A stretch of 64,000 nt of DNA from assembly GCA_948567375.1 (NCBI GenBank), contig OX419756.1:72678333-72742332 (forward strand), in the 5' to 3' direction. The notes beneath the pieces were generated by a model. That model was given only the letters and a program-made list of their open reading frames with translations. It did no database searches and was not told where the DNA came from. Position numbers and translations under genes: made by a program. Of this stretch, positions 23,501-45,400 are shown piece by piece. Source of the stretch: Lunularia cruciata (taxonomy: Eukaryota > Streptophyta > Marchantiopsida > Lunulariales > Lunulariaceae). Every line of letters starts with the position of its first letter. Position 1 is the stretch's first letter.

Positions 23501-24319
23501 CGGCCATCTATGGGAATTTGTATGGGCCCTCCAGCTTCTCAGTGGGAAGCGGTCACTAGTAGTAGGTCTCAGGGTTTGAATGCGAACTTGTGTATAGATG
23601 GTGAGAGCATTCCATCCAGTCGGACAATTCCTTGGAGTACGTGTGAGCCTTCGAGATCGAGATTTGCGCACACATCCTCTGACCAGGTCCCTACACCTAT
23701 GCTTCAGATGCATACCCGGAATGAAACCCTAATGGGTGTCCCCTCTGTACCTAGTATTCCTCGTCATCTTCTCTCTCCAGGCTTGGTAGCTCCAAATATG
23801 CACCCATCCGTTATGATGCCTCCTGCCATACACTTGTACCATGGTTTGCCCCAGGATGGGTCTATAGGCATAGCTTCCAGAATACCTCCAATTCATACTT
23901 TACCACCAGGTCATCAAATGGGCCCACCTACCTCCTTCTCCTACTATCCAATTACCCTACCTGTGGGTCCCTCGACAGGGTGGCCACCTATGGTTAGTAT
24001 GACTATCTCTGAACGCAAGCTAGAGCAGGCTGAGAGGAGGGAAGCAGCATTGAACAAGTTCAGGCAGAAGCGCAAAGATCGCTGTTTCGAGAAGAAAATC
24101 CGATACGTTAGTAGAAAGCGCCTGGCCGAGCAACGGCCGAGAAACAGAGGTCAGTTCGTACGGAGAACAAGCGACAACGAGATAAGTGGAGTTGTGGATG
24201 AATCTGAAGAAGAGTACGATGAAGATGAAAATGGGTCTAGTGATGCTGTTACGGACATGTCTCCTGAGATGTTGTCCGAGAATTCGCTGAGTGTCCCGTC
24301 GGGTGTAAGAACATCATGA
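20564..24319 (+). CDS. TOC1: Pseudo-response regulator, TIMING OF CAB EXPRESSION 1 (TOC1/PRR1)
   Basis: A core clock protein, in Arabidopsis a nuclear DNA-binding repressor of morning genes. Exons read: 20564-20705, 21335-21496, 21756-21889, 22238-22444, 22831-22915 and 23289-24319; all phases join and give 586 codons plus TGA (Arabidopsis TOC1 is 618). The start ATG has an in-frame stop upstream (20528). The pseudo-receiver covers about residues 22-140 ([31 protein letters not shown]). The phospho-acceptor Asp position is Glu74 (LILAEVELP), as in TOC1 proteins, so no phosphorelay is expected. A middle motif ([20 protein letters not shown]) is typical of TOC1. The CCT domain is residues ~490-536 ([20 protein letters not shown]), followed by an acidic tail. 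Convergent with the UBP gene downstream. No break seen; expression not judged. Confidence 0.95.
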
Positions 24320-27300
24320 CTAATTTATCTGTGCATTTGCAAGTCCCTCTATATCTGCTGTATTATATCTTTTCGTCCTCAAATTTGAAATCTACCGTGC
24401 GAGTTCATATGTACTCGCCCCCCTTAAGATACGTGCCGTGTTTTCTGATATCATGTCTCTGCCTGGACTACTTATGAAAGCTGACTCTCGGTTGAAGGCA
24501 AGGCCGATGTTTTTGCCGCACCGAGAACTTTCATGTCCCAAACTGTCACAGGTCATCGTTAAATGTCTTCGGTGTCGTTCAATACGAGCAAGAGGGTATG
24601 ACCAATGACTGGGATGTTTCTCCAGGAAAAATGATGGATACAGAGAATTGAGGTAACTTGAGCGTTATGTTTTCCAAAGGTAAGTGACGCACTGAGTGGA
24701 GCCCAGTGTCTTTTCTTGGATGTGAGTAAACCTGATTTACTGCCGTTTGTTCTCCGAGTCCATTACTGCCTCTCATGCTTTCATTTCGTACCCTCAAGTG
24801 ATATTATCATCTTTCTGTTCCAAGTGATTCCTTGCTCAAGCTTTTCGCTCTCTCGATATTCCTTTGAATATTCCCCTCGGCAAGGACCGTGTTCTGTGTG
24901 ATGGGGTTGGATGCAGAAGTCCTTGTCAAAGGTTGAGAAAACGGTCATATATATCCCTTTTGCACGTCGCTGCTGCATGGTTTTAGACGTAATCGGGTCT
25001 TTTCAAAGTGCCTTTGGTTATCATCTATACCGAGCAAGGAGGTATGAACTCATGATCAGGAGGGATGTCTTGACCAAAATGGATTTAGACTAGGTGTCTT
25101 TGTCGGCGATCTCTTCATGGTAAGTTAAACGCAGAAGGTCGTGTGATCTCGCTGTTGGGGTAATAAGAAGAAAAGTATTTGGCACTGCTTGCTCTGTCGC
25201 CTTATATCAGTAAGTGTCACGTGAATTGAGTTGCAGAGCAAGTTTTGTCAACTACTTCAAACGCGAAAACGATGGCAGAGATTCCATCTGATTCTTCTAA
25301 TTCGTCAGGCTTGTTATGTGTATGATGGACGGCATATCTTAGAAGTTTTTTGTCAAGAGACGTGGATTTTCTCGCCTCACCCAGAACTTTGCATGCCCGA
25401 AAATGTAACAGGTGTTCCCCAAGTGCCTTTTGGCGTGACTTCGATAAACCACCAAAGGAGTATGCAAAGGATGGATCTATTATAACAGAGGTATTATGAG
25501 AGCTAACATACTGTCTGAGGTAAGTCATCGAGGTTTCTAATTCCTTTCGTCAACAGGGTTCTTCTGTCTTGGACAATCATACGCGGACAAAATCACAAGT
25601 CCTCAAACTAACGCTTTCTGAATTGAACAGTGGTAGACCTAATGTCCTGATTTCAATTTGGGAATTGGATGTTATATACGGGCAATGATTCTTGCATAAA
25701 AACCCGGACTTTCAAAAGCTGTAACAGAAGTAGCATTGTACTGTGTTTTTTGGTGGCAGCAGTCGTGTTTGGTGATATCTACACCGCGGCACATACTCTT
25801 GATAATTCTTTGAAAAAATCAGGGCACATCTTGTGTTTTATGCGAGAAGTCCGCAAATGGTAAGCTTACCGTTATTGCTAGAGCATATGTAAGGATTAGA
25901 TGGAAAAAGTGCTTGCTTATTCCTCTCATGCCCCGTTTTTGTTCAGTTCGCAGGTTAACAGTAAACAGTATATTTGATGAATTGTCATCTGAGTGAACGT
26001 AGTTTGGCGATATGTGTCGCTGGTTACGACTTCTAACTTTGTCATTAGTGGAATTAAAATTACAGCTCTCAAGGAAGTTGAATCCTGCCGACTGAAGGCT
26101 GTTGCACGCCTGTTGGCCATGAGAATTTCCTGCTTTGAGATTTATTATGAGAAAGTATTTGAGTTCTTTTGCTGGTCTATTCATTTCACGCTCCAAAGAA
26201 TCAGATAAACTCTCGTCTCAAACACCGCACTTATGTTTACACGAGGATGTGCCAAAGACTTCAGTAGTGTCAAATCTCGGAAAAATTATGGGACGAGTCC
26301 GAGCCCATCCGAGTTTTTAACTAACCGATGATAGAAAGAAGTGAATAAATAGGAGCATAAATAACACAACCATATGCGGAGGGTCGTTTCTTCAACCACA
26401 AGCAGCGCCAAGAAATAGCTAATAGCGTGGAAGAGAATTGAGAGGTGTTTTACCCAAAAGTCACATGTAACAAGATTTGGATTTGCAGAGAAAGGAACTA
26501 GAGTATGGATTAGAGGATCGTAGAGAGGGGAAAGCTGCTGTAACAAATAATCTACGTTGAAAACATATTTTAAATGTGTAAATGTACTGAATTATACGTG
26601 TATGCAATGAATTATATGATGTCGTATAACACTCTTTGGACTCTTGGACAATCGGGATAATTATTTTGAATGTATGAGGTGACAAAATTGTATACTGCTC
26701 TAATTCTAATGAGCATATTCTTGCTCATTTGAATGAATGAGGCGCCGTAACCAACTGGCGCACTTGGTTAAGCAGTAGAAACTTCTTCCGAGTGGGAAGA
26801 GTCTATTCAGCTCTGGCTATGGTCAGAAGATCACAATATCATCTATGGTGCTACTATGATGCGTAATCCGCTGCATACTGGGTGCATCAGAATCCTCTCT
26901 TCACTCAATTCTATCATCTAAAAGAGTTTGAAAACAATGTTGCTAAAATAGCTGAACGTCGTACTCATCAAAGCTTCGTCGTCAATCTGAAAGGATTGCA
27001 TGCGTAAGTTGTGAATGTACAAACCGTACTTATCGTAGGAGATCTTCTGTACATGGGCGATATATGCATGGAGCGGAAATGTGCAAAAGTCGGTCTTCCT
27101 TGAGGAGCAGATTGATCAAATTTGAACTAGAAGTTGTAGCGAAAATTTACTAGAGGTGAAAATTTACCAAACTCACCTCTAGCAAATTTGACAAACTCAC
27201 CTCTTGCAAATTTCTGCGCTGCGCATCCTAAATCTGTAGCGAAAATTTACTAGAGGTGAGTTTGGCAAAGATTCAACCAATGGCAAGCATTTGTCTGTGG

Positions 27301-28550
27301 CAATTTAAAAGAAACTCCTTTCGACAATTGTCGACGCTGAGCTGCGGTGAGATGATCCCAAGCTACTGTTTACCACTGACTTGGATGTACGCTCCATTTG
27401 AGTACCCAGACAATCCTCAGCTGATCCCATTCTAGGGTTTACTATATTGAAGAGAACAACTTGAATTATAGCTTCCAGAGCACTTGCTACAAACCTGTTA
27501 CGAGAATAAGACTAAATTCGACATCCATCACTAATAATGTGTCTGTTTTGTTTTCGATCAACAAACGGCTGCCACATTTCCCGTCAAACCTCTCTCGAAA
27601 TGGAATGAAAATGGTCTGTGTTTGGACCTTGACTTTTTTCAAGTTCCATTACTGGGCAGATGAATTACTCATGTATTTATTTCCGGTTACAATATGTCGC
27701 ATAGACGACATCAGTCGACAGGACCCTTCGGAATGCAATTAGTGCAATTAGGTGACGCACCGACCGAAACTGTTTTCACCATACATCTCCAATCCAAAGC
27801 AGGTCCAAACTGCGTGACTCAGCCAGTTTGTCTGACTCTAATCTGGTGTCTGCATGTAGCGGACAGAAGAAAGCCGGAGCTTTTAAGTGAAGATAAACTG
27901 ATGTTTCTCGGTATCTCAAAATTCTGCACTGGAGGACCCAATGACAATTTATGCAGAAGCCGCTTAGAAGGAATGAGAAGTGATACGCCTTTTGCCCACC
28001 ATGTGTATGGAGTGGCTCATCTGACAATTACAGCTGGTAGTCAGAAACAGTTGTGAGTTGACACGCAAAGAAAGGAGACCTACTAGATTGACATAATACA
28101 GCACACAACATACCCGAAAGTTTGCAAGTATTGCGTGAAACCATTCCGCTACGAAACACACAGATTTCAGAAAATAATGCTAAAGTTATGGGTTTGGACA
28201 ATCTTACACCTGAGGCCGTATCATCTTGGTGCTGGTGGCGTCTAATGACGGGCCGTCCCTTCAGGTCTGGTATAAGATCAGATTCTTATAATCTACACAT
28301 ACCAGCCCGAATGAGATTTATTTGGGCGTTAAAACGTGTCCGAGGCATGGATTTCTTAACAACTAAGCACTTCTGCAGGAAACATTTCTGCAAAACGTTT
28401 GCTCTGGGGTATGGACCAACTGTACAAACCTCACACAAAAGTAAGGTCACGGTCTGTTAGAAATCTTGTTTGTCAAATCTCGATTCCCAAACATTCATTC
28501 CACTAGGCCAAAATCGCGACTGGTGCAATTGGGTTCTGAGAAAATGGTCC
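24320..28550. other. Intergenic between convergent TOC1 and UBP
   Basis: No gene recognised. Segments near 24,515-24,660, 25,000-25,090 and 25,370-25,490 share loose similarity (ACTTT-CATG-CC, AAGTGCCTTT, AGGAGTATG words), possibly an old local duplication. Foldback repeats lie at 27,132-27,270. Open frames at 27694-28056 and 28122-28460 on + have no recognisable domain. Confidence 0.45.
27132..27265. repeat. Foldback/direct repeat cluster
   Basis: GTAGCGAAAATTTACTAGAG occurs twice in direct orientation (near 27137 and 27236). Its inverted counterpart TCACCTCTAGCAAATTTG (27173-27190) and a variant TCACCTCTTGCAAATTT lie between. The arms 27144-27159 and 27173-27189 can form a hairpin with a 13-base loop. 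Confidence 0.7.
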
Positions 28551-28554
28551 CAAT

Positions 28555-28560
28555 TTTATT
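28555..28560 (-). terminator. Putative poly(A) signal of the UBP gene
   Basis: AATAAA on the minus strand, about 125 bases past the UBP stop codon. The position is typical of a plant near-upstream element; use is not proven. Confidence 0.4.
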
Positions 28561-28683
28561 AATCTCTCGAGTGCGTACCAAGAATTATTTTGTAATTAAC
28601 AAGAATTTGAAGTCGCTGACCCAACCACATACTCAACCCTCACCTCTACTTGCACAAATTCACTATTACAAAGCTGATGTAAA

Positions 28684-37671
<8,988 letters not shown>

Positions 37672-38700
37672 CTCCTTTCTAAATCAGCAGTTCCTCATTC
37701 GCCGCAGCATAGATCCCGCTTCTCGACCTCCCTCTATTACAGAACAATCTCTCACTCCTCGTCCTCCTCCTTCGCCCTCTTCTACACAATCCCCCTCCCC
37801 ACTACAACCTCGTCTTCATGGTACAGCAAATTCCCCTCGCCTCGCCAGATTAGACCAATTTCAAAACGCGCCTCCGCTCCCCCTCCAAATCCCTACCTCC
37901 AAATCCCTGCCTCCTCCTCCGTCACGCCTTCGTTGTAATCTACACGTTGCGCTACCAATATGTTGGCTGAAACTCTCCTCTCTCTCTCTCTCTTCTTCCA
38001 CATACGATACACCAGCGAGCGACAACGACAACAACAACACTAAGCCCGGCACGTCCTTCTACTCCATGAAAAGAGCACAAATCTCCTCACCCTTTGCAGT
38101 TCTAGATTTCCCTTGGCTGTCTTCCCTGCCCTGTCGTTCTCTCCCTCTGTTACGAACCTCCGGAAAGAAAAACCAAACAAAGGGGAGTGAGGTGTAGGAG
38201 TAGGAGTGACCTCAGACTCCTCCTTCCCTTTCCTTCCTCGAGGCTCGAACTCCTCCTCTGTAGCTTTCACTGTTCTCGTACTACAGTCAGTTGTTCTTAC
38301 TATGGTTACTGTTTTGTGATTCTCCTCTTCAGTTACCGCATCCATTTCGACTTGCTCCGCCGTCGTCACTGAGTCTGGTCAGGGCTGGGACTTTACCTCA
38401 GAGTTTCATTTTCTCAACTACTACCGCACCGCACTACAAGGATTTCAAACCCTTTTTATTCCGTTATGACGAGAAGTAGACTCACTTTTCTTAGCAGTTC
38501 AGTTCGTCTTTTCTTCTCTCTTTCATGGCAGTCAGTTATTGTGAGATGTTAGAGAGAGGTGATAAGAATAGAAACTAATATTACTTCAATCCCAAGCGAA
38601 AGGGACATGCGTCCAAAGCAGCACTTAAGGTAAAAGAGATGCTTAATGAAGACTTGATAATGCCAGTGCTTAAGACTTGGTCTCTTCACTTAACTCCTTG
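37672..38700 (-). promoter_or_regulatory. Upstream region of the UBP gene
   Basis: Leader and promoter region on the minus strand. It is pyrimidine-rich on the plus strand (purine-rich in the transcript), with a (CT)n run at about 37977-37994. Open frames here on both strands (37543-38197 +, 38040-38369 -) are low-complexity Ser/Pro or Glu-rich and are taken as chance. TATA position and start site were not identified. Confidence 0.45.
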
Positions 38701-38705
38701 TCCTT

Positions 38706-40313
38706 TGCCTTGGAAAGAAAAAAGGCGACCGCGTAGGAAAAATGAAGGATGGGAAGACGTACAAGGGAGAGACAAAAAAGGTAACATGGGGCTAAGCCCC
38801 AATAGAGTCGGTATGAGAAATCTGCCCTACCGCACCTAAGATATCCGAGCTATGCAAGTCGTACGGTCTACACACAACTGGAGCATCCGAAGAAACATCA
38901 CCTAATGTGATTGCTCTCCTATAGATTGCACCAGCCACTGCACTCTGTAGAGCAATGGACACACGCTGTCTAAAGTAAGCTACAAAGTATGAGAGTGAGA
39001 GTGGTACCCCCTGACGCCTAACATGATAAGCTCTCACGCACTCCCTGACAAATGTGTCAAATGCCGTGTCCATCGCTCCATATAACTCCAAGGCTAGAGG
39101 AACAAAGAGGTGACCTCGTTGCATGCCCCTATACTTGGAGACATTGCGACCTGCTGCTGCACTCGCCGCCCATCCAGGGGGATGGGTAATCACTCCCTCC
39201 GAAACTGTATCTCACGTAGGATCCGTGACCACGACATCCGCTACTGTCACCTGATCATCTCGGACCAAGTATAAGTCTGTCCTGACACGTGTCGTCTGCA
39301 GCGCATACGAACGCTCCCTCCAAGCCAAGTATCCACTCTCTCGTGCCATAGCAAACACTATGTCTCTAATGGCATCATGGGTAGCTATCCTCTGTCCTCC
39401 AAAAGGACACCGTGTCATGTGGACCGCCGCTGCATCTAGTGTAGAACCACACTCACAAGTGAGTAGTGAAGATGCAGATGGGTGGACCAAACCTAGGCGA
39501 AACCTCATCGCTGTAGAGAAAGTAGCCGGTGCGAGTCGGAAAGCCCTAATGCATGGTCGAGCTAGGATCTACGAGCCTGCACCCTTGCCGGAGCAAGAGC
39601 GTAGACGTGCTCTAGTAGCCTGAGGAATGGACGAGTCAACTAAGAGAGAATGTAGCATATGCTCACACTGTCGCTCCATCAAGGAAGATTGTAGACCTCT
39701 AGTCCAATCTGACGATAGTGAAGCAAATGGTGGAAAACACTCTCGTGCTCGTGGGGATAGACTATCTCTTGTCTGCCGCAATAACACCTGGAGAGAAAAG
39801 GATCCTCCCTCCACCTCTATCACATAAGTCTCCAAAACCGGCCTATCAGCAACCACAAAACGAGAGGCAAGTAGGGGTGCCGAGAGAGCAAAACTACCCA
39901 AAAACGCTTTAGGTGCCATCTCCTCCATAGAAAGCAAGCCAACCCCACCACATGAGATCGGTAGAGCCGTCTGTCTACGTGCCAAATCCCCTGTCACACA
40001 CTCAAAAGTCCTTGGTCCAATAATATCACCAAAGACTCCCATAATCCTCCTATCAAATGCTCTCAGACGTAATAGGAAGGACAGTGAAGGGGGAACTGTA
40101 CGGATGAGGTAGGATGGTCGACGAGCAATACTGGAATAGAGTATACCAAATGCCACATGCGGATCTCCTAGTAATGGAAGGTCATCCACATGGAGAACAT
40201 CCTCTACAAGGGCAGCGTCCAAGAAGCGTGTGACAAAATCCTCCGATCCTACTGGCACTCCAAGAACACGATAAAGAGAGGAGACCACATAGAACACTAC
40301 TGCCTTGGAAAGA
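38706..40313 (-). mobile_element. LINE copy 7, youngest long copy, with 13-bp target-site duplication
   Basis: 5'-truncated copy on the minus strand, about 38719-40268. It is flanked by exact TGCCTTGGAAAGA at 38706-38718 and 40301-40313. A short extra LINE-like tail (40269-40300) lies between its 5' end and the second duplicate. It covers the late RT region (VLGVPVGSEDFVTRFLDAAL, HVDDLPLLGD, RRIMGVFGDIIGP), a zinc knuckle (CECGSTLDAAAVHMTRC), the HDAIRDIV and RTDLYLVRDDQVTVADVVV stretch that resembles a restriction-like endonuclease core, and the C-terminal domain to 38792. The only clear lesions are a frame change near 39510-39570 and a TGA near 39209 where the copy at 51.6-52.1 kb has an Arg codon. 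GC content is well above the 7-12 kb copies. Confidence 0.8.
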
Positions 40314-40360
40314 GAGGTGACCACATGAAGGATGGGAAGACCTTGGAGGGACAACAGATA
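40269..40360 (-). mobile_element. Two tiny LINE tails next to copy 7
   Basis: AAAGAGAGGAGACCACATAG at 40272-40291 and AAAGAGAGGTGACCACATGA at 40309-40328 are both minus-strand versions of the family 3' terminus; the second runs on through GGATGGGAAGACC. They suggest nested insertions or template jumping at one site. Confidence 0.5.
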
Positions 40361-40494
40361 AGAGGATTGGAATGTTATTTTATATGAATGCCAAGTAACT
40401 CCGGTAGTGTGTAGTTCGTAGACCTTACGATTTGATTGCATAACGCAGATATCTTAGTGTGGGAACGCAGATTTCTCGGACCAATATTATTACC

Positions 40495-40620
40495 GATAGC
40501 TAAACCCCAATAATATCGGGGTTTAGCTCCATTTTTATTTCTTTTGTCTCATCTTTGCACGGGCTTGATGGGGTCTTCCCATCCTTCGCGTTTTCTACGC
40601 GGGCCCTATTTCTCCCTTTT
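40495..40620 (+). mobile_element. LINE 3' tail with hairpin
   Basis: Plus-strand copy: a perfect 10-bp stem GCTAAACCCC/GGGGTTTAGC (40499-40508 and 40519-40528), then CTCATCTTTGCACGGGCTTG, GGGGTCTTCCCATCCTTCGC, and TTTTCTACGCGGGCCC. It begins in the 3' UTR, so it is strongly 5'-truncated. Confidence 0.7.
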
Positions 40621-40629
40621 GAATAAATG

Positions 40630-41908
40630 CAGAGTGACTCTTTAGATGGAGCCTCGTTTAGGTTCAATAAATTAAAAAAAGGATTTTCATGACATCGCAT
40701 TTTGTTCTCCTTGTACACGTGGAAATATTTTGTGTAATTTTAACTAATTTTCAGCAATCATTTAAGACAGTAGATTGGTGAAAGCTAACACTGTGAGGGT
40801 TTTTCCTTCACTCTTGCACTAATAGGCGTATTCTTCCAATTGTAAAATAGATCATATTTATTGTTGATTGGGACAGAGTCCTCTCACACTCTTGCAGAAG
40901 AATATTTGGCATGGCATTATATATTTCAAATCAATCAACTCCTTGCTAGACAACATGACTAGTAGATTCATCAAAAAAACCTGAAATGGAAGCTTCATTT
41001 GTTTCAGAGTTTAAGCCTTTATATTACCAATTGCAGAGCAGATATCCTGTTGCTTCAGTCAACCAAATGCCCATCGATGAAATAAAAAGCTCCAGTTTGA
41101 GTTCAAATCCTAATTCCTAGACAGATATCCAGAAATAGTTATCAAGCCCGCCTCGTTACAATAGCCCAGTCGAAAACCTAAACTCTCTCCGCTTGAGCTG
41201 AACATCCTCATATAGATTGCGGAACCGGTCTGAATTTTGACATTCAAGAAAGGGAATATAAGCGCGTCATGAGAAGTTCACCCATTAACGCATGTTGTAC
41301 TGGGGTTGAGTTGAGGTCCACTGTAGTAGTAGGCGTTTCGCATGGCACATTTGGCTGGCAGTTCCGGCCACAAAAAGGTTGCGTGCTTCTTTGTCCCTGT
41401 GCTTGCGTACATCGTGTCGCTGTCCTAAGACGCGGCCAAATCTGAATCGATCACGCATTGAAGGCATTGCCGAGTTGTACAACAAAAGCTTCAGATACAT
41501 GAGAAGAGGAAAAAAATTTGGGAAAATAGGCCAATTAATCAGGGCTAACTAATCACCACCACTGGCATCAGTTTGAGCAAATTTTGAGTCTGAGATGCCC
41601 TGAACGTTGAAGAGTCTAACGTGCACATGCTCGTCTGCTCTTCGACAACCCAGACAGACTTCCAGAACTTGGGTCAGGAAACTGCTCCTAGTTTTCGTCC
41701 CGATAATAAATGCTGCTTTTGGGTACGAAAGTCTCACTTGACTCCACTTGTGCCAGCTCTCAAATTCGTCGCCTTTAGTGCATGTTTCTGCAACTTGTCA
41801 CTGTTCTAGAGCATTGTCTAGTCATGCGGGCTGAGAACGGTCAGTCTTGGTTTTAGTATGTTGTCGTTTGAAGAGGTTCTAGTGACTGAGTTTGTAGAAG
41901 ACGATATC
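40630..41908. other. No gene recognised
   Basis: AT-rich to about 41,150, then more balanced. Short frames on both strands (for example 41285-41500 -, 41549-41737 -) show no family resemblance. Confidence 0.45.
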
Positions 41909-42000
41909 CATTGTTGAGGCTATCCCATCCGGCTTGATGGGGTCTTCCCATCCTTCATGTATTCTACGTGGTCGCCATTCTGTCCTTTTCATTGTTGAGG
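41909..42000 (+). mobile_element. 70-bp LINE insertion with 11-bp target-site duplication
   Basis: CATTGTTGAGG at 41909-41919 recurs at 41990-42000. Between them (41920-41989) is only the family 3' end (GGCTTGATGGGGTCTTCCCA, TCCTTC, TATTCTACGTGGTCGCC) with a short pyrimidine tail ending CCTTTT. Complete insertion unit seen directly. Confidence 0.85.
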
Positions 42001-42497
42001 ATCCTACCGTAAGCATGTGTGGGGCCAAACTTTGTTGAAAGAATGAGGCTCATGGATGGATGATTATTGTAAGATGGGCCATGCTCTCCGGAACACCATG
42101 ACGTCCTTCTCTGAGATCATCTGCCACGACGTAATATCCTGATTTTGCAAAAGGTCACATCTGGTAATGATGACGAATCTTGTACGTCGAGCCACTAATG
42201 GATATTCACCTCACTTTCATAGCTTTTCCGCTGTTTTGGAGTCGTCACCACCCTGATCTCCCTTTCATCTGATGACTCCTATGAGGATCCTTGATGTTGG
42301 AGATGGGTACCAAGTCCAAAAGCTCCGGTAGTACTTTGGAGACGAGTAAACGAAAGTAAATCATAGTTCAAGAACATCCTCCATTACCGAATATCACTTG
42401 GTTGAGTGATAGAATTTATGTTTAATTCCTCAAAAGTTCCACGGTTGGAAAACATTGCAGAACTTCTGTACATTTAGGTGATGGACCACTGCCGAAC

Positions 42498-45400
42498 CTA
42501 CGCTCTTAATGCTGAAGATATGTCTCGCAGTGGCATCGTTCTCCCTTCCGGTGCTATCATGAATTGTTTCGTGTGCAAATATGTCTCTAACCTATTCACA
42601 ACAGCCCTCGAATCGGCGTCATCATGGCTTTTCAGGCTGACTAAAAACTCTGAGACAACCACTTGCATAAGCTTCATGAACTGCGCCGGATATGCTTGGT
42701 AGAGTCTGAAACCTGCAATCTGTAAAAATTGGTTGCAACTCAATTCCATCAGCATCGAAACTGGTCAATCGACTTGTTGGTGAGAATTCTACTACTTCCA
42801 AATATAATCAGATGATTGCAAAGCTGACCCATTTCTGTGCTTTTGATCAATTGTCGGTCAATGAGACGCTGATCGTGTATTTACATTAGCCAAGGCTTAA
42901 ATACAAAAACCTTCGAATGTGAATAGGATAACGAAAGGGACGACGAACTTTTAGACTCCACTTTTCTAGGTCTTATCGTAAACATACCTTCAAAAAAGAC
43001 TCCAATGCGGATGCAGAGGATCGATTTGCAGGAATCCGGTTCAATAGTCGTGCACACCATGCCCAAGCCTCACTTAAGCCGTGAGGATTGACACCTCCGG
43101 GTACTTCAGTCTGTTGGAAGGGAACACGCAGCACCTTGAGTAACGTACTTGGTCCGGACAACCAAATGGAGTGACATAAACTAAGCAAACCGTTATTAAA
43201 AGCATTCTTTTGGTCCATCTCAAGGAGCTCGAACTGCTATTTTGACTTTTACAGTTCTCATCATGCTCTTAGCACCAGAAGACGGAATTTTGCACCTTCC
43301 TCGAACCACTCCGGTACTTCCCAGGGACGTTCTGTTTGGATACATATTTTCAGCTTTTATATCGACTCATGAAGAACAGTGTATATTCCAGGTCCAACGT
43401 TTCCAGTAAGGAACGTGTTCTAGAGATCTCTGACAAAGAGCCCAAGGTTTGGAAGGCTCTTTCAGTGATAAAAGCAGGGCGTATTGGAAGGATCAGGGAC
43501 GAGAGCACGTTGTAATGACGTTCTAAGTTTGAAGCACCGAGCATCTAGTCAGAACCACCAGCATACGTCCAGTTGGCATACTCAGCACGGTTTCAAGTAT
43601 CAAGCGTCTCATGGTCATCCACATCGCCTACTTCCCTATCGACCATTACCGAGAAGATCCTGTAATGTCTCAAATTATTTTTTCATTGTATAGGGCTTGT
43701 CTACTATAGATCAGAATATTACCAAAAGTCGACATCTACTGCCCGATACGACGTGAAAAACATATTCCAAAAGGACACGGGACATGACATGACGTGTATG
43801 CATGCAAAGATCAGCTTTGCATGAAGAGGGAGAGATCCACATAGGAAAGCGAAAGTGAAGCAGACAACAAACCTGTGTAAGAGCAGCATAGAACGCAATG
43901 TACGCGTTCATTCTTGCAACATACTCGTCTGTAGATTCCAATTTACCAGCCTCCTCCTTGTATCCCAGCATTTTGTAGTAGTCTTCATCACTTCTATACT
44001 GGCCCTGCTCAAGAAGGTAGAGAACAACTGACTAAAGCAGGAGGTTGATGCTTGATAATCTATTTCCCCTATAGACCTACTTCTGTGAATCCCAAATCCA
44101 TATAAGCTTGAAATCAATAATTGTGGAGCACGCCACTCTACCTTGTTAAAAACGTAGTACTTGGGTACGGTGAATATGCAGACTTGATGAAGCTGTGCAA
44201 GCACCGACTCCATGACAAATGGCACCTACGACACATCCAAAGAACAAATTATTGATCCTACAGTGCAGAGGACAACCTCGAAAACTACGGGAATAAACAC
44301 TGCACACACAGTTTGATTGTCCAAGGTATCCATGTAGAAAAATGACAGTAAATATCACACCTCCACAGAGAGTGGGGTTCCACTACTTACTGACTTCGAA
44401 TGACAGAAATAGCACTATGTCAATACAGTTATCTGATTAATTAACGTCAGCCGACGTAAGTGAACTTTTGCTTCTAGGGACTCAAAGCGTCTGGAATGAC
44501 CGGGTCAAGGCACCTTCAAACACAAACTGACACTCCCTAGCATCGTGATTAACAAAACTGACCTGAGAAGCAACATTCACAACCACTTGAGCGAGTGCAT
44601 ATGAGAATGATGGCAGCTTCTGCACTTGTGACTCACATTGTGACAACAGCTGCGCGCCAGGGAACCCCCATGTACTGGTCAGTTAGTTGAGGAAACGCAG
44701 CTTTCCCTACCCCGTCACGGACAATAGGAGGATAGGAGACAAAACTGTGGCAATGGTGCAGCTAGAACTCTAGATAGAAATTTGTACATACACTTTTGCT
44801 TGAAGAACGATAGAGAAAAAATTTCAGTCTTGAATAAGTGACTTGCGTGGTCAATATCGACTAAAGAACATCATGATAAAGAAAATAGAAATCATAAAGA
44901 TGTAGTCTTTACCTTGCTGCCAAGGGTAACAATCATAAATTGGATTGGAGGCCCACGAGGATCCTGGAGAGTCTGAATAAGGTCTGCTGACTTTTTCCTG
45001 CAGCAAGTAGACGTATGAGCTAGGTAGTAGATATTTAGGACATGAGGTAGGTAGTAGCTAGGCCGTAGATATTCGATTTATGAGGACAGAAGCCGCTCGA
45101 GGAAGGGGGGATTCAGAACTCATTCAATCCATATGAAATGTAGATGAAATGAAATCAGAACTGACTACAATATGAGAATAGGAGATGAAATCTAATTCAT
45201 GAAAAGCATGTACTATCAAACAGCGAACATCAATAACTACACGTAGAGAATCTGTGAACCAATGTGTGCTGAGAAAACGACGAGTCATATCAAGAAATAG
45301 CGAAGTAAGCGAATGTGAAACTACCGAAAACAAATTAAATGAATCGAATGCAGATTGTAAACCGAGACTAATAAAATAATGTAAAATGGTAGTAGATATA

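Noticed and set aside
26750-26800. A tRNA-like A box (TGGCGCACTTGGTTA)
   Set aside because: No B box (GGTTCGANTCC) or acceptor stem pairing was found downstream, so neither a tRNA nor a SINE head is supported.
27694-28460. Two open frames on + of 120 and 112 codons downstream of UBP
   Set aside because: No recognisable domain, no supporting splice context, ordinary for intergenic DNA of this composition.
41095-41120. B-box-like GAGTTCAAATCC
   Set aside because: No A box or cloverleaf pairing upstream; chance match.
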